Assembly: GCA_956465555.1 (NCBI GenBank)
Contig: OY101117.1
Coordinates: 1,922,001-1,986,000, forward strand
Reading direction: 5' to 3'
Origin: Nitzschia sp. pyKryTriq1
Lineage: Eukaryota > Bacillariophyta > Bacillariophyceae > Bacillariales > Bacillariaceae
DNA length: 64,000 nucleotides
This document shows, piece by piece, positions 22,463 to 33,848 of this stretch (position 1 is its first letter; each line of letters begins with the position of its first letter). The notes below the pieces were generated by a model. It was given only the letters and a program-made list of their open reading frames with translations, ran no database searches and had not been told where the DNA came from. The translations under genes and the position numbers were made by a program.

Positions 22463-23227
22463 CTATGCAGCAGCGGCGAGGTACGATGGCCGACACTGCA
22501 ATCTCATTATTGCGTTGAGGACAAAATGATTGGTTTGTTCCTGCAACAGAGCGGAGACATCGGAGGGTTCATCCGACATGGACGTTCCAATGCTTTGGGC
22601 GTAGAAGATAAGTTGATCTGACCAAAATCGCGCATCGTCGTTGTGGCCAAGTTCCTGACAGCAACCACCCAAGTTGTTCAACAGTGCCTGTGTAAAGAAG
22701 TCAATCATGTGATTTCCTCTAGAACCATGACAGACAAGGCTCTCCATCAGATTCCAGCTCTTGAGGTATAAAGCATATGCCCTCCTCAACCGATTCCCAG
22801 AGCCTCTGCTCGTACAATGGTACACAATGGCCATGTTCCAAATGATAATGGCGGACAGTATCATTTCATTGGCGATTGGGTTTTCCGAGTATGCTGTGGG
22901 CGAAGATACGACTTCCATTGCCTGCGTGAAGCAATGAAAGGTCTGAGCATCCATGGGACCGTCCTCGCTCAGCAACTTGGCCTTCAATATGGGTATGAAC
23001 GGGTTGACTACCGAGCCCACTGCGCCGGAAAGACAATTGTGGTGCGGTAGTGCGAGAGTGCAGGACTCACACTCAGCAGCAGTCGGCGAAGTGATCGATT
23101 CCAGTGCATTGCGGAAGAAATTTACTGCCGACTGATAGTTCCTTGCCTCGTAGCACTTGACGCCTAGATTGTTCTTCTCCACGACCTTGAGCATGTTGCC
23201 TTGAACTGGGTTGTGTTTTGTCTCCAT
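22463..23227 (-). CDS. TPR-like helical protein, unknown function
   Basis: Single exon, 254 residues, ATG at 23227. It begins with a TPR-like helix pair (NNLGVKCYEARNYQSAVNFF, then RNALES) and has two more repeat-like blocks (WNMAIVYHCTSRGSGN then RRAYALYLKSWNLMES, and ALLNNLGGCCQELGHNDDAR with FWSDQLIFYAQS). This layout is common in a diatom family of short TPR-like proteins that I cannot name. No signal peptide or catalytic motif. Such repeats usually bind other proteins. The coding assignment is strong because of the consistent helical repeats; the role is unknown. Confidence 0.7.
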   Translation of the reverse strand: METKHNPVQGNMLKVVEKNNLGVKCYEARNYQSAVNFFRNALESITSPTAAECESCTLALPHHNCLSGAVGSVVNPFIPILKAKLLSEDGPMDAQTFHCFTQAMEVVSSPTAYSENPIANEMILSAIIIWNMAIVYHCTSRGSGNRLRRAYALYLKSWNLMESLVCHGSRGNHMIDFFTQALLNNLGGCCQELGHNDDARFWSDQLIFYAQSIGTSMSDEPSDVSALLQEQTNHFVLNAIMRLQCRPSYLAAAA

Positions 23228-24089
23228 CTTGTTCTTCTTACACTATTTTTTGTGGCTCCTCTCTTTTTCGTGATCACAAGGTAGGTGTTTGCAATTCTGT
23301 TGACGGAGTAATAATCTCGTAATGTATCTATCCCGGAAACTTTTCACTTTTGCGGTCGATTGATTGATGGATGGTGAGTGGTGAGAGACGAGAAAAGAGA
23401 AAGAATTGGGGTGTGTACTGAGGTACTTGTACTCTCTCTACTCTACTCTAGAGAGAGTAGACCTGCTACCACTAATCACTACCGGTACCCCCGAAAGGCG
23501 CGTTGTTAGAGGGGGTCAGTTCTGTTCTGTTGGTTGTTACGTTCGTACAGTAGACTAGACCTGGTCTACAGGGTGACGGTTATCGGGGGGCGCCGAGTGA
23601 CAGCTTTCCGTGTCGAAAAATACATAAGGTACACGTGTTTTGGATTGTCTAATTGGCTACAGCAGGACTGACGACGACTATCATCTGACGACGACGCAAG
23701 AATGAATAAATGATGAGAATTATAGTATCACTCAAAACTGAAACTGCGACGTTTTGTAATTATGACCAAGAACTCCACCGAAATGAAAACGTCGAAAATA
23801 CACCCAACTTTGGTACATAAATGAACTAGTAACTCCTCAGTCCGAACCAGATCATCAACCATGCCACCAACGTCATGCAGGCCAGCGGTCGGTGGTACCG
23901 GTACTTGTGCGAGGTGCGCCGCCACGCACACTCCCGTCTTCACACGCACGACGACCAGGGACCAATAAATAGGAGGGATGTGCAACGCGCATAGGAGGCG
24001 TAATTCCCTTCGTGGCAGAAAGCAAGCCACCTTCATCACGGCGCATCGCGCACAATTTTTCTCCGTGTTAAATCCTCGTAAAACGCCAA
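23228..24089. other. Intergenic with CT/GTAC-rich stretch
   Basis: About 860 bp. A CTCTCTACTCTACTCTAGAGAGAGTAG inverted repeat lies at about 23432-23462, with GTAC/CCGGTAC palindromes to 23570 and at 23894. No gene supported. Confidence 0.5.
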
Positions 24090-24260
24090 GGCCTTCAGCC
24101 GGGATGTGCTCTGAAAAAGGGGGTTGAGGTTCGGTCTCGAACCCACGGCCTCACACTCTGTGCGTTAGCCTTTAGCCATTGAGGCATTTGGAGCTCTCTT
24201 ATTCAGAGGAGTGGGGAATGTCTTAAAGACTGTCTTGTGCCGTGTCCTGTGTATTGCACT
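24090..24260. repeat. 171-bp direct repeat, left copy, with tRNA-like Pol III boxes
   Basis: Identical to 25865-26035. On its minus strand it carries an A-box-like TGCCTCAATGG (24176-24186), a perfect GCCT/AGGC D-arm-like stem, a B-box GGTTCGAGACC (24133-24143) and a T5 run (24114-24118). The anticodon and acceptor stems do not pair well, so it is tRNA-like and not a tRNA gene. Confidence 0.85.
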
Positions 24261-25395
24261 CTCCCCCAAGACATTTCTCACTTAGATGCCTTGTATCAGT
24301 TGTTAATTGTTTTTATTGCTAGGCGGGCGTGGTCTTTTGCAGGCGTGCGTGGTCAGAGGGCCGACGCTTCACGTCATAGTAACCATTACACACTGCAGTA
24401 CGAGCCGCGCGCGCTTTGGAATTGTCGGGCTTCGCCTCGAAGTGTATTTTTTTTCCGGCCATTCTTGGCGCTTCGGGTCGTGTTGAAGTTGTGTTTTTAT
24501 TACTCATGGTGCGGTCGTACGCTCCTTTATGTTGTTGATATGCCCATATTTGGTGTGGGCGGGTGGGCGCTGCTCGCTCTTCCACTTATTGGTTATTCTT
24601 GTGTGTATGTGCCCTTCACTGGGGGCGTGCAACGACTCGTAGTTACGGGATTCAATTCGTGATTTAAAGTAGATGAAATTAAAAGAAGTGAGACTATTTT
24701 TCTGGGGTGTTTTGAGAGATGAATCTTTTGTAATCGTAAGGTAGTCGTGAAGTGTCAGGGGCACGAACGACTTATCATAAATGTAGTGGTGATGGCGATC
24801 TTGGATGTCTTGTGAAGTTTGTGAAGTAAGGATCGCCTCTAGATGAAATGCAGTAGTCATTGACGGAGGTGTCACGACTAGTAGGAACGCTTGCGTCAAG
24901 GTAAACGTTGGCCAGCGTAGCATCATCAAGCTCGGCCTGCGCGATGGGCGCGCCAGGCAGGAGCGCAAGTAGGCGATTGTGGTAGCGAAGGAGGGAGAGG
25001 AACATTTCGGGGTCGACCTCTCCCGGTTTCCTGAGCGACAGGAGGAACTTCTTATGGACGTGGTAGTCGTCCGGCTGAAAGCGTTGCGAAGTGAACTCAC
25101 TGATCGCTTGATCGAAGTTGGCGACTGTCTCGTTGAGACCGGTGGTGATGTCGTCCCACTTGGTCTCGTGGTCGTCTTCAAGATGCATTTGAAATTTGTT
25201 AAAAAGTCGGGGACCAGTAGTCCACGACATGACTCGTCGAGCCTTCTCGGGCGGGAAGGGTGGGATTTTTCTTCTTTTCTCCCCCGAGTTTGTAGTGCCC
25301 TTCTGCTACACTGTGGGCGTGTGTTGCAATTGTGCCGTGCGGGTGATCAGGCCGTCGGTATATTGCGATGATTTTTGTTTATGGTTGTTATTATT

Positions 25396-25547
25396 TATAG
25401 TAGGTTGGTTGGTCGAGAAGCACTGCTACCTCTTGAGGCTTCCGTACGGAACTCCTCCCAATGGTTTGCTTGTTATAGTAGGTTAGTTGGTCGAGAAGCG
25501 CTGCTACCTCTTGAGGCTTCCATACGGAACTCCTCCCAATGTTTCGC
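25396..25547. repeat. 78-bp tandem duplication inside the fossil element
   Basis: Two copies starting with TATAGTAGGTTxGTTGG at 25396 and 25474, differing by only a few bases; the second copy is slightly shorter. Confidence 0.85.
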
Positions 25548-25864
25548 TAGCGTGTTATTTTATGATTATTGTTTTTAGTGGTTGTTATTTTTACGGCGCA
25601 ACGGCACACTTCAATGGGGGCTTATCTTTTGGACCCGAATTGGGTTGTTTAATGGTGGATTGTTGAGTGGCTCTACGGCGCACAGATAGGGCTTATCTAA
25701 GCTCTTGTTGTTCTTTTGTCTTCTTGTTATTATTGCCCTTGTCAGGGGCTTTTTGCTGTTCGGATTAGTCAATTGCGCGAACCTTCGCGTTGGGTTTGTT
25801 CGTACGTTGATTTTTTGTGCTATGAATTCATAATGCACTATGCATGCAGTCAGGAGTCACGTCT

Positions 25865-26035
25865 GGCCTTCAGCCGGGATGTGCTCTGAAAAAGGGGGTT
25901 GAGGTTCGGTCTCGAACCCACGGCCTCACACTCTGTGCGTTAGCCTTTAGCCATTGAGGCATTTGGAGCTCTCTTATTCAGAGGAGTGGGGAATGTCTTA
26001 AAGACTGTCTTGTGCCGTGTCCTGTGTATTGCACT
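25865..26035. repeat. 171-bp direct repeat, right copy
   Basis: Identical to 24090-24260, with the same tRNA-like boxes on the minus strand (B box 25908-25918, A box 25951-25961). Confidence 0.85.
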
Positions 26036-26159
26036 ATCAATTATCACCACTCAGAGTAGAACCCCAGACGTTTGCACTCTTCCCCAGTACAACACTGTCA
26101 AAGTACAGTCAAAATTGACCGCACAGCGCCAACGAAGCGTTAAATCAAAAAAACCACTC

Positions 26160-26420
26160 AACAATGACGACCTCCAAAGCGTCCTTTGGCATAAATATGC
26201 CACATCCCGTGCTAACACGCATTGAGGGAAGGCCAAATGCGGTCACCCTCCAAGAACTCACCAAATAGGTCTACACCAATGCCATGAGTATCACATCTAC
26301 TCGCGGCAGAGGCTTAAATGGCCATTTGGGCATCGTAATGCTGCCCACTGCAGCTTACACACTGCGCACGCTCGTTGTGTGGACAAAACTACTTCCAATG
26401 TCTTGATGATGACTCTGAAG
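26160..26420 (+). mobile_element. Broken gag relic of a diatom LTR retroelement
   Basis: The plus strand holds a degraded gag N-terminal region with the diatom retroelement-like blocks HPVLTRIEGRPN and RGRGLNGHLGIVML. It is broken and short, with no pol genes or terminal repeats recognised. The sequence up to about 26700 may belong to the same relic. It is an older fossil than the neighbouring 171-bp-repeat element. Confidence 0.55.
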
Positions 26421-27167
26421 CCTAAATGGACATACGATGTTGCATCCTACTGCGTACAAGTACCGCGCCACTGAAGATCCTGTACACGCACAATCTGCCA
26501 ACGTCAAGCTCCACGCGTTATAGCATTCTCACTGCGGTGAGGGTGTGTTGATATTCGGGTACCCGGACGTAGCCGTTTATCCCGACACATCACAAAGCCA
26601 TAGCGACAATGACCCATAATTTGTGTAGCTCCCCGTTATCACATTGACCTTCACCTTTTAGGACTTCAATACTCAGGTTCGCCTCTGATCGAGAGGAAGA
26701 TTCCCTTCTACTGACAGACTAACAGACCGGACCCAGATCTGGTGCGCGCGTACCCAGACTCGGATCTGGGTACTGTACGACAATTTCGGGAATGACCCAC
26801 TGACTGACTGACTGACTGACTGTTTTCAGTTTGTCTGTGGATTTCGCAGTTCCACGTGGCGGGTTTGTGATGGGCTTGCGAGATGATGATGATGACAACT
26901 GCGACGCGACGACGGGCCGTTGATGATTTTTTGATTGCAAGCTGCATGCTGGATGCTGGGTTTTTGATGATGAATGAAGATGTGGAATGTTGAAGTGACG
27001 ATGGGCTTGCTTTGAAATCAAAATCAAAAAAAGTTATTGTGTGTTTGAAGACTATCCTCGCAACGGTGCACACATAGACGAGCCATTAGCCGAGAAGGTC
27101 GTCGCACTTCGCGCAACTATAATTCTCGACTGGATATCACATTCCTTCGTAAAAAGTATTCATCGTC
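26421..27167. other. Intergenic with ACTG microsatellite
   Basis: About 750 bp. A (GACT)n/(ACTG)n run of about 7 units at 26794-26822 and a short near-repeat of ACCCAGATCTGG/ACCCAGACTCGGATCTGG around 26733-26770. No gene supported. Confidence 0.5.
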
Positions 27168-28632
27168 ATGGCACCAAAAACGAAAGGAGGCAAAGGAAAA
27201 GAACGACCGCCCCCAGTGGACAAACTTATCCTTCCAGCGATCGGAATCGGCCTTGCGATCTTGGCCTATCAGTTTTTCCAAGGAATCAGGGCAGAGGTGC
27301 GTTATTTTGAACTGACTGTATATGCTTATATTGCGTGAATGTTCGCCTAAAAACTCACGACATCTGCTGCTGTATGGTTCACCAGGTTTCCAGAATCAAC
27401 GTAGAAGATGAACTAGAACTTCGAGAAGTATTTTTTGGTGAAGGAGACGGCAAGAATTATGCGGTACTTTGTCATCCCGAAGACGCTAAATATCCTATCT
27501 CCAGTGTGTTCAGTGACGCCAGTAGTGATGGCAGTGCACCTGCAGAATTCAGAGTGCTCGATTGCAACCATGTTTTGAGCAGTGAAAAGACTGTATACGA
27601 GCGATTCAAACTGAAGGAAAAGCCCCGACCCACTATATTTGTATCAGGGAAAGTAGGAGAACCAAAACAGGTACGATGGAATTGCTCTTCGGTTGCGCTT
27701 CAGCCTTTCGTATCAATTTTTCTGACATCTTCTGGATTTGAACGTAGGTTCCAGCAAAGCATTTGAAGACTGGTACCATGTTGGTCAAGGCATTGAAGAA
27801 TTTGCTAGAGCCCAAAGCGGAAAAGATTGAAACGACGCAGGATCTGAGATCGAAATGCTTGGAAAAGGATATTTGTGGATTGCTGCTAAAGGGCGGTAAG
27901 CAATCGCCCAAGTATGTGAAGGATGCCATCGCCAAGCTGGTAGTTGAGTTTCCCAAGATTGCATTCGCGGCGGTGGATACGAGTGTATTGTACGTGAAAG
28001 GACTGGAAGCTGAATTTCTACCAGAAATGGTGGATGGGCAACCACGATTTGCTGTCTTTCAAAAAGTTGCCGGATCCACGGATTCGAAGAGCAAGGATCG
28101 TTTGAAGACTTCTGTGGTGGCGCTTCCTAGCAGTGGTATTTCGTACGGGCCGATGAGCAATCTGGTTGCTGGTGTTGTCCAAAAGACCCAGGAAATGCAA
28201 AAGGTTGCCACTTTGCCGACCATCAAAACTCGCACGAAGAAATTGGTCGAGGAAGAGCAAGCCAAGCGACAACGGCGTCTCGATCAACAAAGGCGACAAA
28301 GCGAAGGCGGTAGTTCTACTCCTCCTGGTTACTTTTCTGGAGAGAACGATGGCACCAAGGAAGGGCGAAAGTCTGAAAGAGATCGGCGTCGGGCGGAGCA
28401 CCGGGCCAACAATCCAGACTTTCGTGAAAAGACACCGGAAGAAATCGCGGAAATGGAACGTAAGCGTCGTCAGAGAATGGAGGAAGAATCCGCCAAGTGG
28501 AATATGGCGGATGAAGATGCACCACCAGAGGGTGCACCAGTTGGTGACGGCGACTATTATGTTGAAGAAGAAGATGATGGTGGCGATAATTCAGATGAAG
28601 AGGACGACGAAGATGTCATGGATCTAGATTAA
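27168..28632 (+). CDS. Membrane-anchored thioredoxin-fold-like protein with charged C-terminus
   Basis: Predicted exons 27168..27296, 27386..27670, 27748..28632 (GT-AG, phase 0), 432 residues. A Lys/Pro-rich start is followed by one membrane span at about residues 22-41 (KLILPAIGIGLAILAYQFF). The middle (about 50-260) alternates strands and helices like one or two thioredoxin folds (RPTIFVSGKVGEP; CGLLLKGGKQSP; FPKIAFAAVDTSV), with single cysteines and no CXXC, so it is probably not a disulfide reductase. The last 150 residues are highly charged (EEEQAKRQRRLDQQRRQSEG, then an acidic tail DDDGGDNSDEEDDED-like). DnaJ-type ER proteins of the DNAJC16 kind carry similar inactive folds; that link is only suggestive. 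Function unknown. Confidence 0.7.
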
Positions 28633-29048
28633 ATAATGTAATTTGCCGCTTTGTTCAAACATTCCTACGTAGAGAGCGTACAAGTCAGTCTCGCGGTGAA
28701 TTTACTCTACTAGAGTGATGTGGTACTATTCTAGTTTTTTGTTCTGTACTGAAAAGGGCCTGTACAAGTACCGGTTCGGTAGCCTACAAATACCCTTGCA
28801 CTTAATCATTGTACAGTACGGCGTAGCGTGGCGTCTGCCGCCCCCCGTACGAGTATGTACGGTAGAAAACAGTTGGGGTTGGAACGCGAAACAAGCAACA
28901 CCCAAGAAGAAAGCGTTGCGTTGCCGAGTTGCGACCATCTCGACATCTTCTCTCTCCCTCAAGACTCAAGAGTTCACCTTGCGCAGGGAAACTCTGTTAC
29001 TTCTATTCAGACACTACCGAACTTCTAGACTGACAAGTGACAAAGCAG
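28633..29048. other. Intergenic 416 bp
   Basis: Contains GTACAAGTACCGG and related palindromes at 28760-28865. No gene supported. Confidence 0.45.
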
Positions 29049-30062
29049 ATGGCGACGATGAATCCCAATCCAAATGGAGGTCCGCAATGGGCAAATCCGC
29101 ACGGCACTGGTGGTGCGACGGCGGATGTGTCGCAACAAGAGTCGGAGTTCTTTGCTCCTCTTAGCACTCTCGACGAACCTGTTCGGGAAACAATCATGAG
29201 AGACGTACGATCAGTGGCCAGCAAGCTCAGGGTAGTCCTCCTGCCCATGGATCGAACGGTAAGTGACGACGGCGATACGAAACGATAGCGTTGGTGGTCC
29301 TTCGCGATCGGAAAAGCACCGGTCCGTCGCAGTCTTTTTGAGATCTATAATACTGTACCACCGCTCACTGACCTCTTTTTCTCTTCGAAAGCTGCCTTAC
29401 GGTGGGTATGCAGGAGTCTCTCAGTCTGAAAATGTAGAACTTACAGATCGAGACAAGGAAATCATCCAACGGTTGAAAGATTGGGATTTGTGGGGCCCCC
29501 TAATTGTATGTCTGGCATTGGCAGTTTTGCTTTCGTTCAAGGCGCCAGTTGGTACGTGCGGTTGGCATTGCGGTAACTTTCCGGGCTGCGACAAAGTGCA
29601 TATTGTACCCCTACAGTCTTTCGTGAATTGCGGCTTTCTCACTTCTGTGTGTTCCTTCTCCGGAAATTATTCTTTCAAAATCGCCCTTCCCACACTCCAG
29701 GACAAGCTAGCATAGTCTTTGCCGCTGTCTTTTGTGCTGTGTGGATGGGATCCGCGGTGGTCACTATCAATGCGCAACTTCTGGGTGGGACTATTTCCTT
29801 TTTCCAATCCGTCTGTGTTCTGGGATACTGTGTCTTCCCCATGACCATGGCCGCGCTTGCTGTAGATCTATTCAAGATGATTCCGCTAGGGGCACTGTCG
29901 ATGCTTCTGGACCTGGCGGTATTGGCAGTTGCCTTTTTATGGTCGACGCGAGCCTCAGCTGTCTTTATTGGTCAATATATTGCGGCACCTCGACGGGTTT
30001 TGGCAGTGTTCCCCGTCTTGTTCTTTTACACTTTTCTGGCTTGGTTGATCCTACTATTCTAG
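29049..30062 (+). CDS. Yip1-domain Golgi membrane protein (YIPF6-like)
   Basis: Predicted exons 29049..29258, 29392..29551, 29701..30062, 243 residues. A soluble N-terminus with the STLDEPVRETIMRDVRSVAS and DWDLWGPLIVCLAL blocks typical of the YIPF6/Yip4 branch is followed by five hydrophobic spans (for example FAAVFCAVWMGSAVVTINAQ, SVCVLGYCVFPMTMAALAV). Yip proteins bind Rab GTPases and help shape and traffic Golgi and ER vesicles. Start chosen at the first ATG (GCAGATGGCG). The third exon begins right after a clear TCCAG acceptor. It ends 87 bp from the convergent C2-domain gene, so their 3' UTRs probably overlap. Confidence 0.88.
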
Positions 30063-30149
30063 ACTTTTTCACATAAAACATACGTATAAAAAGACCGTCA
30101 TTGTTGCACCACTAGACTAGACATCGTGGTGACTATGAATGTCTTCTTC

Positions 30150-33056
30150 CTAGCCTACTTCAGTTTTAGGTATTGGAATAATATTTCCGTACAACTTTTG
30201 TCCTGGAACCTTGGACCAAATCTTCTTGTGGGAACCAATATCTTGATAGCAGCCGTCGGTACTCTTGATAGCAGTAGTATCTCCGTCACCGTTCAATGAT
30301 ACAAAGGTTTGGGCAAAAGATGATGATGTGGGGACGCTAGCAAATCGTGAAAAGTCCACCGCTGGGACGGCTTCACTGTACTTCCCGTAATGAGCTTCGC
30401 GGGCCGCTTGTAGCTTGAGATTATCTTCGACCACAATTCGACCTGATTTCCCCATTTCGTGTACCCATTTTGATGTAAGCATGTTTTCCAAAATGTTGGG
30501 TCTGCTGGCAATCTCCTCTTTCATCTCTTCCACAGTCTCAGGAATTCCATCCGCTAGTAGCTGTTCCTTGGTTCGATAGTAAGGTTGTACCCAAATAATA
30601 TCAATAAACTTATTCTGTGGACCCAGAATAATCCATACCACCGCTCGCAGCGAAATGTTGATAATGACGTGTTTGTAAGGAAAGAGTGCCCATGTGGTTG
30701 CGAAGAGCAACAGGTCGATGGTGAGTTTGTAGGTACTTCCAGCTCGCCAATTGACAAAGTTTCGAAAGAGTCGACTGTATTTGCAAACCACTACAAGTTT
30801 GACAAGAAGAATTGTTGTTAGAGAACCACAGTCAATCAACAGCAGCATCGAAGGAAAGCATGACTGAACGTTACGTACTTCGCAAGCATACATGGGCATA
30901 GTACAAGTAGTTGACGTAGAGCTTGGAAAATACAGATCCACTTTTGGAAACAGTCGAAATGTCCACTGGAGTGTTCTTGCTGTAGACTCGATAGACTTTG
31001 AGAGCTCCAATAATGCTGGTGTACAAAAATGCCATGACACGAATTCCTTTGTATTGATTCAGCCGTCGTAAGATTTGGGCTTCCTCCGCGCCCTTCTCCG
31101 GTTCAATCACAACCTTTTGTGTAGATGAAAAGTGGTTGTTGACTGCCACACGGGTAAAAGATCGGACCCGTGACCATGGTGATGGGTGATTGCTCAAATA
31201 GTAGTTGTTGCATAGCAGGGCATAGGCGATCAAGTAGAACGCAACGGATGGCATGTAAGCGGGGAATTCCACCGCCAAAGAGAGGCCCACAAAAAAGACG
31301 ATGGAATCAATTGGAAACCATATTGAACATCCCCATACAGTTACTCGTCCTCTCCACAGTAAAATATGAGCCAACACGTCAAGGAAGTAACAGTATCGTT
31401 GCCAGTGTTCAAGCACCTCTGTAGCGTATAATTTCACGGATTCCAAAGTCACATCAGTCATGTCCGTCGAGCCCCTCGTCAGATAGCGAAGCGTTTTCCA
31501 AGCTTTTGCCGTGCGTACATTGATGATGAATCGAGGTGGACGTACAAACGATTGGGCTTTGCTTGCATCGGCGGCATTGTGCCAATGTATCCGGAGCCGA
31601 ACTGTCAAAGTCCCCCGGGACTGAATATGAGGATGGCAACACAGTAAATGTTCAGCACGGGGTAAGGAGTCCATCAATCGTATCACTACGAGCCCACCCA
31701 TATCTACATTCTATTGGCGGGACTTGCACATACCTCGTTTTCGTGATACAATGGATACTTCAATGTGTACATGGTCTCCTTTTCAAACAAGGTCGGCACG
31801 ATGACGACGCGCCCAATTGGATCATGAGACTCCAGAGGGTTGTCATCGTAATCAAAGACGCCCAACATCAGAATCGAAGAAGGGTGCTGAATGTGAAATT
31901 CAAAGGCCCTGTGAGACCACGGCATCCATCGAGGATTGAGTGAGTCATGGATGACAGCGGTGCGAACAAAGTTGTCTTCGAAGACACAGGCTACAAAGGC
32001 GTCTGTCAAACCATCTACTAATTCCATGTCCTGTATAATAGCAAGCAGAACGAGGGAAGATGACGATGAAATCGCATCAGCCATAGGTAATACTTTCGAG
32101 AAATCAAGACACTTTTACTTTGACAATGCACCTACCATGTTCGGCAAATCGTCGCATCCCAAAATTTCAAGGAATATTGAGCCGTAATTATCCGTGGCCC
32201 CACCTGCTGCTTCCACCCACGAACGACTTGGCTCCATAGCTATTTGTTGAATCTTTGATTTCGTCATGTATGTGGTATCCTTGGGATTGTCAGGATCTGG
32301 GAAGGGCCATACCCGATAGGCCTTCTGAGAAGTGTTATTCTCCACCACCGTCGTGTGGTTTCCAATGATCCCTTTAGACGACACAAATTCAAAATCAACA
32401 TCGCCAGCATGATCTGCCCTGGGACGAGTGCTACTACCGTTTCCCCCTAGATGAAGCTCTTGAAAGGTGGTCCAATCTTGAGGGGTCGCTTTTCGAAATC
32501 GCAAGGCCAACACAATGCCAAGATGCTGTTCGGACATGACAGGATATTCACGACGGTTCGAATCTCCATTGGCCAACAAAATCGGATACGTCAACTCCAC
32601 TGTTCCAATCACGTCCGTGGCCATTATGCCTGGAATACCGACCGATTTGCGACACAACTCAATCTGGATCTTTTCCCCGGGTTGTGATTTTTTATCCAGT
32701 TCGACAAAACAAATTGATTTTGTTTTCAGTGTCCAAATCGGTGCGGTATCATTGGGTATAGTCTTGGTGCGATGAATGACGCTTTTCTTGTTGTCGGATG
32801 CTTGTACTTTCGAAACGACACAAAATGAATCCACATCATCTCCAAGTGTCGAGAGACCCATGGCCCCGACAATCTCCAAAAGAAAACGACTTGTAGTGCT
32901 CGTAGTGGTGTCATGATTCGAAGAGGTCAAATCTTGCTCTCGACGACGATGCATCCCATAGTCCTCCTCCTCGTCGTCGTCACTGCTGCTGTTACCATCG
33001 TCGGACCCTTTTGCATGAGATTCACGGCGACCAAAGCCGCCACAGTGTCGAAACAT
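30150..33056 (-). CDS. Multiple-C2-domain transmembrane protein (MCTP-like)
   Basis: Predicted exons complement(30150..30790, 30879..31710, 31734..32030, 32136..33056), 896 residues. The 31710/31734 join uses a very short 23-nt intron and should be checked; the others are ordinary. After an acidic linker (SSSDDDEEEDYG) there is a first C2-like domain (LLEIVGAMGLSTLGDDVDSF) and a second (IFLEILGCDDLPNM ... HDSLNPRWMPWSHRAFEFHI ... LGVFDYDDNPLESHDPIG) with the Asp-rich loops of calcium-binding C2 domains. The C-terminal half has several membrane spans (VVIWFPIDSIVFFVG-like, LTIDLLLFATTWALF, VIINISLRAVVWIILG). MCTP and related proteins tether membranes, often ER, in response to calcium. The exact family is inferred. 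Confidence 0.72.
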
Positions 33057-33848
33057 GGTGACCGAAATTGAAACTATCTATAGGAAAGAATGCGATAACA
33101 CGATCACTGCGAAACTCTCAGATCCGAAGCTTCAGAATCTTTCTGTCGGTCAGATAACAAGAGAGGTGGAGGTCGGTAGCTGTTGGTGGATACCGGTAGT
33201 CCAAGCTTCACTTCCGCCGAAACGACAAGACCAAAGATGGGACGAAAGATGAATGATGATGTGATTTTGAAGAACAATAAAGGAGACAGAAGACGCCATC
33301 ATCTCTACGTATTACCGGTACGTACCGGTACCTGGTACCTACATACGCGTTCGTACGTGTACAGTACTTGTGTACCACCGGCGTACCAGGTACGGTGTAC
33401 ATATGTGTGCTGCTTGTGCTCTTTGCTGTCCGTTGTGGCAAGGTTGTGGTTGCTTGTTCTGCCTCGCTCTCAAACGGGAGCGGCACCGTTATCCTTGGCG
33501 GCACGCTTGCAGAATTTGTACCGGTATGTACGTTTGTACTTCGTACGCAGGTGACGTCGCACGTCGCGCCAGTCGCCAAAAAACACCGTTTGATCGGGCT
33601 AGTCAAATTTTTAATTCGGACGAAGGACAAACCAATGAGCCGAGCTCCAACCAACAAAACGCAAAACAACGACGCAAAATAATGAAAATCCACCAACAAG
33701 GAAAAGAACAAAAAGCTACTGTACCCGTTCCGCTCACACAATACGGTACACTTTCATATCCATCGTCATCGATTGATTCCTTCACCACTGGACCATCCCT
33801 CCAGTACGCCTGTCCTCTTTCCCGCAAATTATAGCATAATACTTCATC
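33057..33848. other. Divergent promoter region, C2 protein / PNO1
   Basis: About 790 bp, with a dense GTAC/CCGGTAC cluster at 33312-33405 and 33518-33550. Open frames crossing it on both strands have no motifs. Confidence 0.5.

Larger units (their letters stand above)
24090..26035 (-). mobile_element. LTR-retroelement-like fossil, non-autonomous, bounded by identical 171-bp direct repeats
   Basis: Bounded by 171-bp direct repeats (24090-24260 and 25865-26035) that I read as identical, which suggests a recent insertion or recent conversion. Between them the minus strand holds gag-like coding remnants at roughly 24504-25230 (a helical gag pattern with the motif SLLRYHNRLLALLPGAP). No reverse transcriptase, protease or integrase is recognisable, so it looks non-autonomous, like a TRIM or LARD. 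A purine run (GGGGGAGAG, minus strand) lies next to the 24260 end. The repeats do not start and end with the usual TG...CA, and I see no clear target-site duplication, so the LTR reading is tentative. A 78-bp tandem duplication lies inside. Confidence 0.6.

Noticed and set aside
23728-24039. 103-codon minus-strand open frame
   Set aside because: Cys/Val-rich chance frame in intergenic DNA; no homology pattern recognised.
24090-24186. A tRNA gene in the 171-bp repeat (A box, B box, T run)
   Set aside because: The D-arm pairs well but anticodon and acceptor stems do not, so it is only tRNA-like.
28715-29164. 149-codon open frame before the YIPF6-like gene
   Set aside because: Covers a GTAC-rich promoter and the leader of the downstream gene; no motifs.
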